Shown here piece by piece: positions 47,605 to 55,880 of a stretch of DNA of 64,000 nucleotides (its first letter is position 1; each line of letters starts with the position of its first letter). The notes beneath the pieces were generated by a model that made no database searches, was not told where the DNA came from, and saw only the letters and a program-made list of their open reading frames with translations. The DNA is from a bacterium (GTDB lineage Bacteria > Desulfobacterota > Binatia > HRBIN30 > CADEER01), in contig JAUIGL010000007.1 of assembly GCA_030430165.1 (NCBI GenBank), forward strand, positions 79,896 through 143,895, written 5' to 3'. Both the position numbers and the translations under genes were made by a program.

Positions 47605-48311
47605 TTCGTCTGTTTAATGATGTCGTCGAGGCGGTTGCGCTCGGTGCGCAGCTTGACCGAGCGCGACAGGATGCGGTTGGCGTCTTCTTCGCGGCCGGCG
47701 TCCATCAACATCGCCGCGTAGTTGTCGAGCGCGCGCGCCTTCTCGGCGTTGGTCGAATCGGGGCTCTGCTCGATCACCCGGATCGATTCCTCGAACAACG
47801 GCTCGGCCTCGGCGTAGCGCTGGCGGTCGGCGTAGAAGAAGGCGAGGTTGTTCATCGCCAGTCCGGTGAGTCGGTCGTCGGGGCCGAGCTCGCGCTTGCG
47901 GATTTCGAGCGCGCGGACGAACGCCGCTTCGGCGTCGTCGTAGCGCTGCAGCCGGTAGTAGGAGGCGCCGAGGAAGTTGAGCGAGTCGGCGATCTCGACG
48001 TGGCTCTGGCCGTAAACTTCTTCGCGCACCTCGAGCGCTTGCTGGTGCAGACGGACCGCCTCCGGTTCGTTCTTGACCCGCGATTGCGCCATCGCCAGGT
48101 CGGTCAGGGTGCGCGCCATGGCGATCTTCTCTTCCGCCGAGTCGGGTTCGACCGAGCTGACCTGGATCGAGCCTCCGGCGCCGACCTCGGCGGGCGGTGG
48201 CGGAGTCGGCTTCGGGTCGGGGGCGCCGAGGCCGGTTTTGATCGGCACCGTGCAGGCGGCGAGCGCCAGCGCGGCGGCGAGTGCGACGGGGATCGATTTC
48301 ACGGTTTGCAT
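47601..48311 (-). CDS. TPR-repeat lipoprotein
   Basis: This 236-aa protein has a lipoprotein signal peptide (ALAAALALAAC, lipobox Cys at about residue 20), a Pro-rich linker (DPKPTPPPPA) and at least three tetratricopeptide repeats (ADSLNFLGASYYRLQRYDDAEAAFVRAL and neighbours). It should be anchored in the outer membrane and act in protein-protein contacts. The substrate or partner is unknown. It follows the acyl-CoA synthetase gene by 21 bp on the same strand, a likely operon. Its stop codon is inside the hairpin at 47577-47604. Confidence 0.85.
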   Translation of the reverse strand: MQTVKSIPVALAAALALAACTVPIKTGLGAPDPKPTPPPPAEVGAGGSIQVSSVEPDSAEEKIAMARTLTDLAMAQSRVKNEPEAVRLHQQALEVREEVYGQSHVEIADSLNFLGASYYRLQRYDDAEAAFVRALEIRKRELGPDDRLTGLAMNNLAFFYADRQRYAEAEPLFEESIRVIEQSPDSTNAEKARALDNYAAMLMDAGREEDANRILSRSVKLRTERNRLDDIIKQTK

Positions 48312-48332
48312 GATTGCTCTCGTCTTCGCGGT

Positions 48333-49877
48333 TCACAGGATGTTGGTGCGATGTCCCGCCCAATAGCGTTCCTTGAGGCGGCGTTTGTAGAGCTTACCGG
48401 TTTCCGAGCGAGGTAGCTTGTCCTCGAAGTCGATCGAGCGCGGACACTTCACGTGCGCCAGCTGCGAGCGGCAAAAGCCGATCAGCTCGCGCTCGAGCTC
48501 ATCTCCGGGCTCGACGCCGTCGGCCAGCTCGACCACGGCTTTGACTTCTTCGCCGAACTCTTCGTTGGGAACGCCGAAAACGGCCACGTCGGCGACCTTG
48601 GGGTGGGTCACCAGCAGATTCTCCGCCTCCTGCGGATAGATGTTGACGCCGCCGGAGATGATCATGTTGGCCTTGCGGTCGGTCAGGTACAAGTAGCCTT
48701 CGTCGTCGAGGTAGCCGACGTCGCCGACCGTCGACCAGCCGCGCTCGTTGTGCGAGCCGGCCGTCTTCTCCGGTGCGTTGTGGTACTCGAAACGGCCGCC
48801 GCCGGAGAAGTAGACGGTGCCGATCTTGCCGGGCGGCAGCTCGGTGCCGTCCTCGTCGACGATGTGGATCTGGCAATTGGCGGCGCGGCCGACCGAGCCG
48901 GGGTGGCGCAGCCAGTCCTCGGAGTCGATTCCGGTGGATCCGTTGCCTTCGGTCGCGGCGTAGTATTCCTGCAGGATCGGCCCCCACCATTCGATCATCG
49001 CTCGCTTGACCGGAACCGGGCAGGGCGCCGCCGCGTGCAGTGCCATCCGGTGCGACGACAGGTCGAAGCGGCTGCGCTCGTCGGGCGGCAGCTTGAGCAT
49101 GCGCACGAACATCGTCGGCACCCACTGGCTGTGCGTGACCCGGTGGCGCTCGATCAGCTCGAGCGCGAAGGCGGGATCGAACTTCTCCATGATGATCGCG
49201 GTGGCGCCGATTCGCTGCACCGCCATCAGGAAGCGCAGCGGCGCCGAGTGATAGTTGGGGGCGGGCGAGAGGTAGGTCGTGTCGACCCCGAAGCCGAACA
49301 TTCCGGCCGCCAACCCGGCGGCGACCGGCGGCGGAGTTCCGATCTCGCGCTCACCGAGCTTGTGGAGAATGCCCTTGGGGTGTCCGGTGGTCCCCGACGA
49401 GTACAGCATCGCCGCGCCTTCGAGCTCGTCGGCGATCGGCTCCGTCGAGAAACCGCTGATCGCCTCCTCCCAGCGATCGAAGCCGTCGGCGTCGCCGCCG
49501 ACCACCAACATGCGGTGCACGGCATCGACGGCATCCGCGGCGGCGCGCGCGGTCTCGGCGAGGTCGCGCGAAGCGATCAGCAAGCGGGCGCCGCAGTCGC
49601 GCAGGATGTACTCGATCTCTCCCGGCGTCAGATGGGTGCTGATCGGCGTGTAGCGAATCCCCGATCGCTGCGCCGCCCAACAGACCTCGAAGAAGCGCGC
49701 GTTGTTGCTCATCAGCAAAGCGATCGGCGCATCGATCCCGAGGCCCTCCGAACGGAACAGGTGCGCCCCCTGCGACGACCGCGCATCGAGCTCGGCGTAG
49801 GTCACCACCTCGCCCGAGCGCGCCATGACATAAGCCGGCTTGTCGGGCGTCTCGGCCGCGCGGATCGGTGGGTACAT
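48333..49877 (-). CDS. AMP-binding acyl-CoA synthetase
   Basis: From ATG 49877 this is a 514-aa member of the acyl-CoA synthetase/AMP ligase family: YSSGTTGHPKGI (A3 loop), GYLYLTDRKANMIISGGVNIYPQEAE (A7-A8) and the catalytic Lys in SETGKLYKRRL near the C-terminus. The reaction is ATP-dependent adenylation of a carboxylate followed by thioesterification with CoA, most likely of a fatty, steroid-side-chain or aromatic acid. The frame remains open for 37 codons upstream, but those lie in the hairpin array and give Arg/Gly-rich low-complexity sequence, so ATG 49877 is used. The TPR lipoprotein gene is downstream. Confidence 0.9.
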   Translation of the reverse strand: MYPPIRAAETPDKPAYVMARSGEVVTYAELDARSSQGAHLFRSEGLGIDAPIALLMSNNARFFEVCWAAQRSGIRYTPISTHLTPGEIEYILRDCGARLLIASRDLAETARAAADAVDAVHRMLVVGGDADGFDRWEEAISGFSTEPIADELEGAAMLYSSGTTGHPKGILHKLGEREIGTPPPVAAGLAAGMFGFGVDTTYLSPAPNYHSAPLRFLMAVQRIGATAIIMEKFDPAFALELIERHRVTHSQWVPTMFVRMLKLPPDERSRFDLSSHRMALHAAAPCPVPVKRAMIEWWGPILQEYYAATEGNGSTGIDSEDWLRHPGSVGRAANCQIHIVDEDGTELPPGKIGTVYFSGGGRFEYHNAPEKTAGSHNERGWSTVGDVGYLDDEGYLYLTDRKANMIISGGVNIYPQEAENLLVTHPKVADVAVFGVPNEEFGEEVKAVVELADGVEPGDELERELIGFCRSQLAHVKCPRSIDFEDKLPRSETGKLYKRRLKERYWAGHRTNIL

Positions 49878-49929
49878 GGCGGCTACATACGGATAACCCG
49901 ACGGCTCGGCAAGCCGGCGGCACGCTTCG

Positions 49930-50222
49930 CGTCGTCCCAAGCCGCGCTGCGCGCGTCGCCCCAAGCCGCGCTGCGCGCGTCGTCCCAATTCGCGGCTGCG
50001 CCGCTCGGTCCCAAGGCCGCCTGCGGCGTCCGTCCCAAGCCGCGCGTCGCGCGGCGGTGCCGCTGGTCAGCCGAGCCGGCGCGGCTAGCCGCTTGGGACG
50101 TGAGGCCGTCGGCCTCACTTGGGACGGCCGCCACAGGCGGCCTTGGGACGACGCGCGTAGCGCGTCTTGGGACTGTGCTCGCCGAGTCGGGACGGACGAG
50201 CCGTGTGGCGCCGCTCTGGGAC
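49930..50222. repeat. 24-bp-period array of triloop hairpins with GTCCCAAG / CTTGGGAC boxes
   Basis: CCCAAG-type boxes sit at 49936, 49960, 49984 (CCCAAT), 50010 and 50034, then invert to CTTGGG at 50092, 50118, 50142 and 50166, with degenerate boxes near 50186 and 50214. Spacings are 24, 24, 26, 24 and 26, 24, 24. Most inter-box segments are a perfect short hairpin: CCGCGC-GTC-GCGCGG, GTGAGGCC-GTC-GGCCTCAC, GGCCGCC-ACA-GGCGGCC, ACGCGC-GTA-GCGCGT and others. The array occupies the divergent region between the acyl-CoA synthetase and the AOR-like gene. No protein-coding sense is seen. Confidence 0.9.
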
Positions 50223-50251
50223 TGGAGGGGCAATTGTGGCAGTGTGTGGCG

Positions 50252-52135
50252 ATGATCAAGGGATACGCTGGACGCACACTAGAAGTGGATCTCGCGGCGC
50301 GGACGTTCGTCTTCAAGCCGCTCGACGAGGAGATTGCGCGCCTCTATATCGGCGGCAAGGGGTACGGGACGCGGTTGCTCTACGACCGGACCGAAGCCGG
50401 GATCGATCCGCTCGGTCCGGAGAATCCTTTGATCTTCGCGACCGGGCCGCTCAACGGCTCGGTGGCGCCGCAGTCGAACCGCTTCGCGGTCGTCTGCAAG
50501 AGCCCGCTCACCGGCGGGATCGGCAATGCGGCGTGCGGCGGCAGCTATGCCTATGGCATGAAGCGCGCCGGAATCGACGTGCTGGTGGTGCTCAACCGGT
50601 CGGAGACGCCGGTTCGCCTCGACATCGACGGCGACAACGACACGGTCGAGTTCATCGACGCCTCCGACCTGTGGGGCAAGGGGACCTACGAGACGCAGGA
50701 GATCCTCGGCAAGAAGAAACACCACGCGGTGATCGGTCCGGCCGGCGAAAACCTGGTGCTCTACGCCGGCATCGTATCCAACGAGCGCATCGCCGGTCGT
50801 ACCGGAGTCGGCGCGGTCATGGGCTCGAAGAAGCTCAAGGCGGTGACGGTGCGCGGCAAGCGCAAGCTCGAGATGGACGATCCCGAGGCCTTCAAGGAGT
50901 ACACCAAATGGGTGCGTGAGATGTTCAAAGAGCACCCGGTGCTCGGCGAGAGTCTCAAACGCTTCGGCACCGCCGGCATCGTCGGCACCACCCAGGCACG
51001 CAACATCATCCCGACCAAGAACTTCCAGCGCGGCAACTTCGACCAGGCGCTCAAGGTCTCCGGCGAGTACATGGAGGACCACGAGCTGGTCGGCGTGAAA
51101 TCGTCGTGCATCCACTGCCCGGTGACCTGCGGTCGCGACGTCGAGCTCGAAGGGGTCGGCCGGGTCAAGGGACCGGAGTACGAGACCGTCGCGCTGATGG
51201 GGCCGAACCTCGAGATCGGCGATCTCAAGAAGGTGGCCGAGTGGAACTACCTGGCCGACGACATGGGGATGGACACGATCAGCCTCGGCGCCGTGCTCAG
51301 CTTCACCATGGAGCTCGAAGAGCGCGGCATGCTCGAGTCGGGGATTCACTTCGGCGACCCGGCCGGCGTCAGCGAGCTGATCAAGGACGTCGCCCACCGT
51401 AGCGGTCTCGGCGACGATCTCGCCGACGGCGTCATGCGGATGAGCCGCAAGTACGGCGGCGGCGAGTTCGCAATGCACGTCAAGGGGCTCGAGCTCTCCG
51501 CCTACGACCCGCGCGGATCGTTCGCCCAGGGCGTCGAGTACGCCACCACCAACCGCGGCGGCTGCCACGTGCAGGGCGCCAGCATGTATCTGGAGTCGGT
51601 CGGCCCGCTCACCATCAACCCGCAGAACCTCAAGCTCAAGGCCGAGATTCCCGTCGCGCAGCAGAATCTGGCGAGCGCCATCAATTCGATGGTGCTGTGC
51701 ATCTTCACCACCTACGGCATGATCCCGAAGCAGATCCACGACCTGCGCCCCGACTCCTTCGCCCACAAGGCGTTGTCGTTTGCCCTCGAGAACAGCGGCC
51801 CGCTGTTCCTCAAGGCGATGCAGATGAAGGGCAAGCCGATGCTGTGGTGGGAGAAGTGGCTGACCTACATCACCGGCACGCCGCTGTCGGGTGGACACCT
51901 GCAGGAGATCGGCGGTCGGGTCTTCAACCTCGAGCGCATGTACAACCTGCGCGAAGGCGTCGACGCTTCGACCGACACGCTGCCGCCGCGCATGCTCAAC
52001 GAATCGACTTTCAAGGGGATGGAGAGCGGCCATCCGCTCGACCAACTGTTGCCGCGCTACTACCGCAATCGCGGCTGGGACGAGAACGGCGTGCCGACGG
52101 CGCAGACGCTGGAGCGGCTGCAGGTCGCGGTGTAG
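50252..52135 (+). CDS. Aldehyde:ferredoxin oxidoreductase (tungsten) family protein
   Basis: The 627-aa protein starts MIKGYAGRTLEVDLAARTF, the family N-terminus. The three clustered cysteines of the [4Fe-4S] site are in CIHCPVTC (CxxCxxxC), and the fourth Cys is in the SMVLCIFTTYG segment near residue 490. SNERIAGRTGVGAVMGSKKLKAV is the tungstopterin-binding N-terminal motif of AORs. These enzymes oxidise aldehydes to acids, or reduce acids, with ferredoxin via a tungsten cofactor. The immediate MoaD-like partner supports an intact cofactor route. The frame extends upstream to 49868 through the hairpin array; ATG 50252 is the accepted N-terminus. The electron acceptor is not shown. Confidence 0.92.
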   Translation: MIKGYAGRTLEVDLAARTFVFKPLDEEIARLYIGGKGYGTRLLYDRTEAGIDPLGPENPLIFATGPLNGSVAPQSNRFAVVCKSPLTGGIGNAACGGSYAYGMKRAGIDVLVVLNRSETPVRLDIDGDNDTVEFIDASDLWGKGTYETQEILGKKKHHAVIGPAGENLVLYAGIVSNERIAGRTGVGAVMGSKKLKAVTVRGKRKLEMDDPEAFKEYTKWVREMFKEHPVLGESLKRFGTAGIVGTTQARNIIPTKNFQRGNFDQALKVSGEYMEDHELVGVKSSCIHCPVTCGRDVELEGVGRVKGPEYETVALMGPNLEIGDLKKVAEWNYLADDMGMDTISLGAVLSFTMELEERGMLESGIHFGDPAGVSELIKDVAHRSGLGDDLADGVMRMSRKYGGGEFAMHVKGLELSAYDPRGSFAQGVEYATTNRGGCHVQGASMYLESVGPLTINPQNLKLKAEIPVAQQNLASAINSMVLCIFTTYGMIPKQIHDLRPDSFAHKALSFALENSGPLFLKAMQMKGKPMLWWEKWLTYITGTPLSGGHLQEIGGRVFNLERMYNLREGVDASTDTLPPRMLNESTFKGMESGHPLDQLLPRYYRNRGWDENGVPTAQTLERLQVAV

Positions 52136-52144
52136 GAGCTCGGG

Positions 52145-52408
52145 ATGGCCGTTACCGTCGAGCTGACCTACGCGATGGGCAAGGTCCTCGGAGTCGATCG
52201 CTTCGAGGTGGAGAACGCGTCGACCGCCGCCGACATCATCGCCGAGACCAAGAAGCGCTTCGGCGCCAAGGGCGACGAGTTCGAGAAGCTGACCCGGGTG
52301 GCGACGATCGCCGTCAACGGTGTCCTCGTCAGCTACCGCAAGGGCAAGAGCACGCGCCTCTCCGACGGCGACGTGGTCAGCTTCGTCAAGGCGGCCGCGG
52401 GCGGCTGA
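52145..52408 (+). CDS. MoaD/ThiS-like small sulfur-carrier protein
   Basis: The 87-aa beta-grasp protein ends in KAAAGG, the double-Gly tail used for adenylation and thiocarboxylation in MoaD/ThiS-like carriers. It starts 9 bp after the AOR-like gene stop. MoaD-like genes are regularly found next to AOR-family genes, so it probably supplies sulfur to, or is specialised for, the tungstopterin cofactor. The sequence VELTYAMGKVLGVDRFEV lacks a longer fusion partner. Confidence 0.85.
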   Translation: MAVTVELTYAMGKVLGVDRFEVENASTAADIIAETKKRFGAKGDEFEKLTRVATIAVNGVLVSYRKGKSTRLSDGDVVSFVKAAAGG

Positions 52409-52441
52409 GCCGCCCGCAGGTGTAAGACAGGGGGGCTCGGA

Positions 52442-53986
52442 ATGCGGCGACTTCTCGGTTTGGCGCTGGCTGCTGCACTGTTTGCAGCCGGATGTGGAGA
52501 CGGCTCCGACGACTCGAATCCTTCGGGGCCACAGGCAGATCGGGCGCGGATTCCCGCGGTCGGCCATTGGAACCACGGTGTCGAGCTGCCGTCCGAGCCG
52601 CAGGTGCAGGGCGATCCGGTGCGCGGCCGCGATCTGCTGCTCAACGGCGCCTTCATGTCCTGCGGCATCCCCTACAAGTTGTGGGAGGTGCCGGCGCTGC
52701 GCGATCTGATCGCCGGAGGGTTCGGAGGCTCGCAGGACTTTCCCCGCATCCCCGACCGCACCGGCAAGAACGCCGATCTGCCGTACTTCCTCAACGTGTT
52801 CGAGGCGCCCAACGGCGCCGAGGTGGTCAATGCCAACTGCCTGCTGTGTCACGGTGGGCAGTTTGCCGGCGAGTTGGTGATCGGACTCGGCAACGCCAAC
52901 GCAGACTTCACCGCCGGTGCCGGGGGCGGCAACACCGGGATCCCGCTCGACGACGTCGTGCTCGACGGCTTCGGCCTCGACGAGGCCGAGAAGGCCGAGC
53001 TGCGCAAGACGTTCTCGCGCGGCGCGGTGCTCGGGCCGCTCACCGACATGCACGCCATCGGCATGAACCCGGCGGAGATGTTCGCCGTGATCCTCATGGT
53101 GCACCACGACCGCGAGACCCTCGAATGGAGCGACGAGGAGGTCGTGCCGCTGGTCATCTACGACGACGACGGCGAGCCGATGGACAATGAGACCGTCCGC
53201 ATCACCTCGGACCCGCCGCCGTGGTGGCGCGCGCACAAGAAGAACGCGCTCTTCTACAACGGCATGGCGCGCGGCGATCACCGCGCCACCATGGCCCTCG
53301 CCACCTCGGTGTGTGTCGACGACCTCGAACGCGCCCGCCTGGTGGACGAATGGTTCGTCGACATCCAGGCGTTCGTCGGCTCGGTGCGACCCCCCGCGTA
53401 TCCGTACCCGATCGACGAGGATCTGGCCGCCACCGGCCACGAGGTGTTCGTGCAGAATTGCGCCGGTTGCCACGGAACCTACGGCGAGATCGACGAGGAG
53501 GAGTGGTATCCGAACCTGCTCATCCCGCTCGACGTGATCGGCACCGACCCGGTGGTCGCCAACGCCGGCGTGGTTCACGCGCCGCAGCTCGTCGAGTGGT
53601 ACAACTCGTCGTTCTACGGCGGTATTACGCGCATGGTGCCGAACGATCCGTTCCCGGGCTACATGCCGCCGCCGCTCGACGGCATCTGGGCGACCGCGCC
53701 GTATCTGCACAACGGCTCGGTGCCGAGCATCGAGCTGATGCTCGACAGCAGCGCGCGCCCGACCTACTGGCGCCGGGTCGATCTCGACAGCCGCAACTTC
53801 GACGAGGATGCGGTCGGCTGGCCGTGGCTCGAGGTGCCGTACTCTTGGGACGACGCCCCTGACGAGGAGAAGCCGTTCGTTTACGACACGACGCAGTTCA
53901 GCCAGTCGAACGCCGGCCACCCGTTCGGCGATCACCTCAGCAGCGACCAGCGCCGCGCCGTCTTGGAGTACCTGAAGACTTTGTAG
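52442..53986 (+). CDS. Di-haem cytochrome c-type lipoprotein
   Basis: The 514-aa protein has a lipoprotein signal (LFAAGC, Cys18) and two CxxCH haem-binding motifs: C133-LLC-H137 and C340-AGC-H344. It would be lipid-anchored in the outer membrane or periplasm and carry two c-type haems. No catalytic domain is recognised; the body has several Trp-rich and Met-containing segments that could include axial Met ligands. The nearest genes upstream are AOR-like and MoaD-like, a possible electron partner relation, but the AOR-like protein is cytoplasmic so a direct link is unlikely. Similar di-haem lipoproteins are seen in environmental Deltaproteobacteria. Confidence 0.8.
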   Translation: MRRLLGLALAAALFAAGCGDGSDDSNPSGPQADRARIPAVGHWNHGVELPSEPQVQGDPVRGRDLLLNGAFMSCGIPYKLWEVPALRDLIAGGFGGSQDFPRIPDRTGKNADLPYFLNVFEAPNGAEVVNANCLLCHGGQFAGELVIGLGNANADFTAGAGGGNTGIPLDDVVLDGFGLDEAEKAELRKTFSRGAVLGPLTDMHAIGMNPAEMFAVILMVHHDRETLEWSDEEVVPLVIYDDDGEPMDNETVRITSDPPPWWRAHKKNALFYNGMARGDHRATMALATSVCVDDLERARLVDEWFVDIQAFVGSVRPPAYPYPIDEDLAATGHEVFVQNCAGCHGTYGEIDEEEWYPNLLIPLDVIGTDPVVANAGVVHAPQLVEWYNSSFYGGITRMVPNDPFPGYMPPPLDGIWATAPYLHNGSVPSIELMLDSSARPTYWRRVDLDSRNFDEDAVGWPWLEVPYSWDDAPDEEKPFVYDTTQFSQSNAGHPFGDHLSSDQRRAVLEYLKTL

Positions 53987-54036
53987 GCGGCCAAGCTCAC
54001 CGACGAATTGGTTCTCGAAACGGAAGGGAAGGGCTC

Positions 54037-54390
54037 ATGTGGATTCAGATCGCGGCGATCTCCGGCATGCTCGCCGTCGTCGCCGGAGCGTTCGGCGCGC
54101 ACGGATTGAAAGCCCGGGTGGGTGCCGAGCACCTCGACGCCTGGCTGACCGCGGCGCACTACCACCTTCTGCACAGCGTCGTCCTGCTCGTGCTCGGACT
54201 CTTCGCCGCCTACAGCGGGCGCTCGGTCAAGCTCCCCGGCTCGCTGTTCCTGACCGGAATGATTCTCTTCTCGGGGTCGATCTACCTGCTGGTGCTGACC
54301 AAGATGCGCTGGCTCGGGCCGGTGACGCCGATCGGCGGGACGATTTTGATCTTCGCCTGGTTGTCGCTGCTGCGCGTCGGCGCGGACTGA
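54037..54390 (+). CDS. DUF423 small membrane protein
   Basis: The 117-aa protein has the family N-terminal sequence IAAISGMLAVVAGAFGAHGLKARV and the AHYHLLHSVVLL helix, plus two more membrane helices (SLFLTGMILFSGSIYLLVLT and TPIGGTILIFAWLSLL), about four in total. DUF423 proteins are inner-membrane proteins of unknown function. The gene lies 50 bp after the cytochrome gene on the same strand. Confidence 0.93.
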   Translation: MWIQIAAISGMLAVVAGAFGAHGLKARVGAEHLDAWLTAAHYHLLHSVVLLVLGLFAAYSGRSVKLPGSLFLTGMILFSGSIYLLVLTKMRWLGPVTPIGGTILIFAWLSLLRVGAD

Positions 54391-54395
54391 TCGCT

Positions 54396-55295
54396 CTACT
54401 TGGCGCGGCCGGATGCCATCGCGGGTTCGGACGACAGGCGGTAGGCGTCGCCCTCGCGGACGACGTAGCCGGCCGAAGATCCGGTGAAGTGGGTCCCGAT
54501 CACCAGCTTGCGGCTGTCGGTGTGGCCCTCGAGGAAGGCGCGTCGCGTGCGCTCGCTCTGCGCGCCGTCGGAGTCGATGACGGTCGACCATTCGGGCCGG
54601 GCCATCTGACACGGGTGGTGGATCATGTCGCCGGTGATCGTCGCCGACGCGCCCTGTGACTCGATGGCGACGCTGACGTGTCCCGGGGTGTGGCCTGGGG
54701 TTGGCAAAAGGCGGACTTCGTCGCAGATGACGTGGTCCATCTCGACCTGGTCGGCGAGCCCGGCTTCGATCACCGGGCGAACCGAGTCGGCGACGACCGG
54801 ACCGACCTCGTCGGGAGCGTCCTTCCAATGCTCCCATTCGGCGCGCGACATCAGGTAGCGGGCGTTGGCGAAGGTGGGTGTCCACACGCCGTCGCGCAGC
54901 ACCGTGTTGAAGCCGACGTGATCGAGGTGCAGGTGCGTGCAAACGACCACGTCGATGGCGCCGGTGTCGAATCCGGCGCGTGCGAAGTCCTCGAGAAACG
55001 GGCTCGAGCGCATGCTCCAGAACTCGATCGTGCGCTGCTTGCCGTTGCCGAGGCAGGTGTCGACGACGATCGTCTTGGTTGGAGTTTCGAGCACCAGCGC
55101 GTGCACGCTCAGCATGGGCCGCCCCTGCGGGTCGACGTAGTCGGGGCGCAACCAAGCGTAGGGCGCGAGCGCTGCTGGGGTCGCCATCGGCAGGATGAAC
55201 CCGGAAATCCGCGTACCCTCGTCGTCCGCGGTCGCGTCGACCACCCGCGTGACCCGCACGTCGCCGATCTGCCAGCGTCGGAAGTCGGATTCCAT
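54396..55295 (-). CDS. MBL-fold metallo-hydrolase
   Basis: The 299-aa protein has the metal-binding motif THLHLDHVG (HxHxDH), GHTPGHVS and a C-terminal GTHF His. No signal peptide is visible. Members with this layout include lactonases (AHL-lactonase-like) and arylsulfatase-like hydrolases; the exact substrate cannot be named. The gene is convergent with DUF423, with only 5 bp between their stops. Confidence 0.88.
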   Translation of the reverse strand: MESDFRRWQIGDVRVTRVVDATADDEGTRISGFILPMATPAALAPYAWLRPDYVDPQGRPMLSVHALVLETPTKTIVVDTCLGNGKQRTIEFWSMRSSPFLEDFARAGFDTGAIDVVVCTHLHLDHVGFNTVLRDGVWTPTFANARYLMSRAEWEHWKDAPDEVGPVVADSVRPVIEAGLADQVEMDHVICDEVRLLPTPGHTPGHVSVAIESQGASATITGDMIHHPCQMARPEWSTVIDSDGAQSERTRRAFLEGHTDSRKLVIGTHFTGSSAGYVVREGDAYRLSSEPAMASGRAK

Positions 55296-55429
55296 TCAGA
55301 GGAGCCTCTCACGTCGTATGTCGAAGCGGCAAGCGGGCGCGTCGGCGTCGTTCGCGGGGACGGCCGGATCCGTGTCGGGCGGTGGGTCAGTTTGAATCTT
55401 CGAGCATATTCGGAGCCTCGCTAACGCTC

Positions 55430-55800
55430 GGTCATCTCTGTCCCCCTCGCCCGCGCTACGCGCGGCCTCTCCCGCGAGGAGAGGCGAAACTGAATCCCCT
55501 CTCCTGCCAGACTGTCGATTTTCTCGAACGGAACGCGCGAAGCGCGCACAGAACCCCTCTCCCGCATTGCTGGCGGGAGAGGATTAAAGGTGAGGGGACC
55601 GGAGGGAAAGGCGTCGCTAGCCCATGCGGCACAACGGTTTGCGGACCGCAGCCATTCGATACGCCTTCACCCTGGCCCTCTGCCGGGGGGAGAGGTGATC
55701 ACGGGCGGTTCGGCGCTCACTGGAGAAAATCGACAGCCCCCTGCGGGAGAGGGACAGGGTGAAGGGGGTCAGAAGCGGACGAAGTCCCACGATATCGAAC
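55430..55800. repeat. Intergenic region packed with GCGGGAGAG-type palindromic repeats
   Basis: This part of the 585-bp gap before the amidohydrolase gene holds a perfect 9-bp stem CTCTCCCGC / GCGGGAGAG (55557-55565 and 55573-55581) and a 100-bp unit with imperfect 23-bp inverted ends (55665-55687 and 55741-55764, 19 of 23 positions, outer end CTTCACCCTG). These are typical dispersed palindromic units. No gene is supported here. Confidence 0.7.
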
Positions 55801-55880
55801 TGACCCACCGCGCGGGGTCGGGTAGGCTGGCACGCAAGGGGCCGGCTGGCGTAGTCTCGCTGCAAGCGAGGAGCATCGAT

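Noticed and set aside
49930..50222. CRISPR array
   Set aside because: The constant part is only 6-8 bases, the intervening parts are palindromes, the array inverts in the middle and no cas genes are present.
50279..53935. Minus-strand open frame of about 1200 codons antisense to AOR, MoaD and cytochrome genes
   Set aside because: All three plus-strand genes have intact family motifs; the antisense product has no recognisable domain and biased composition.
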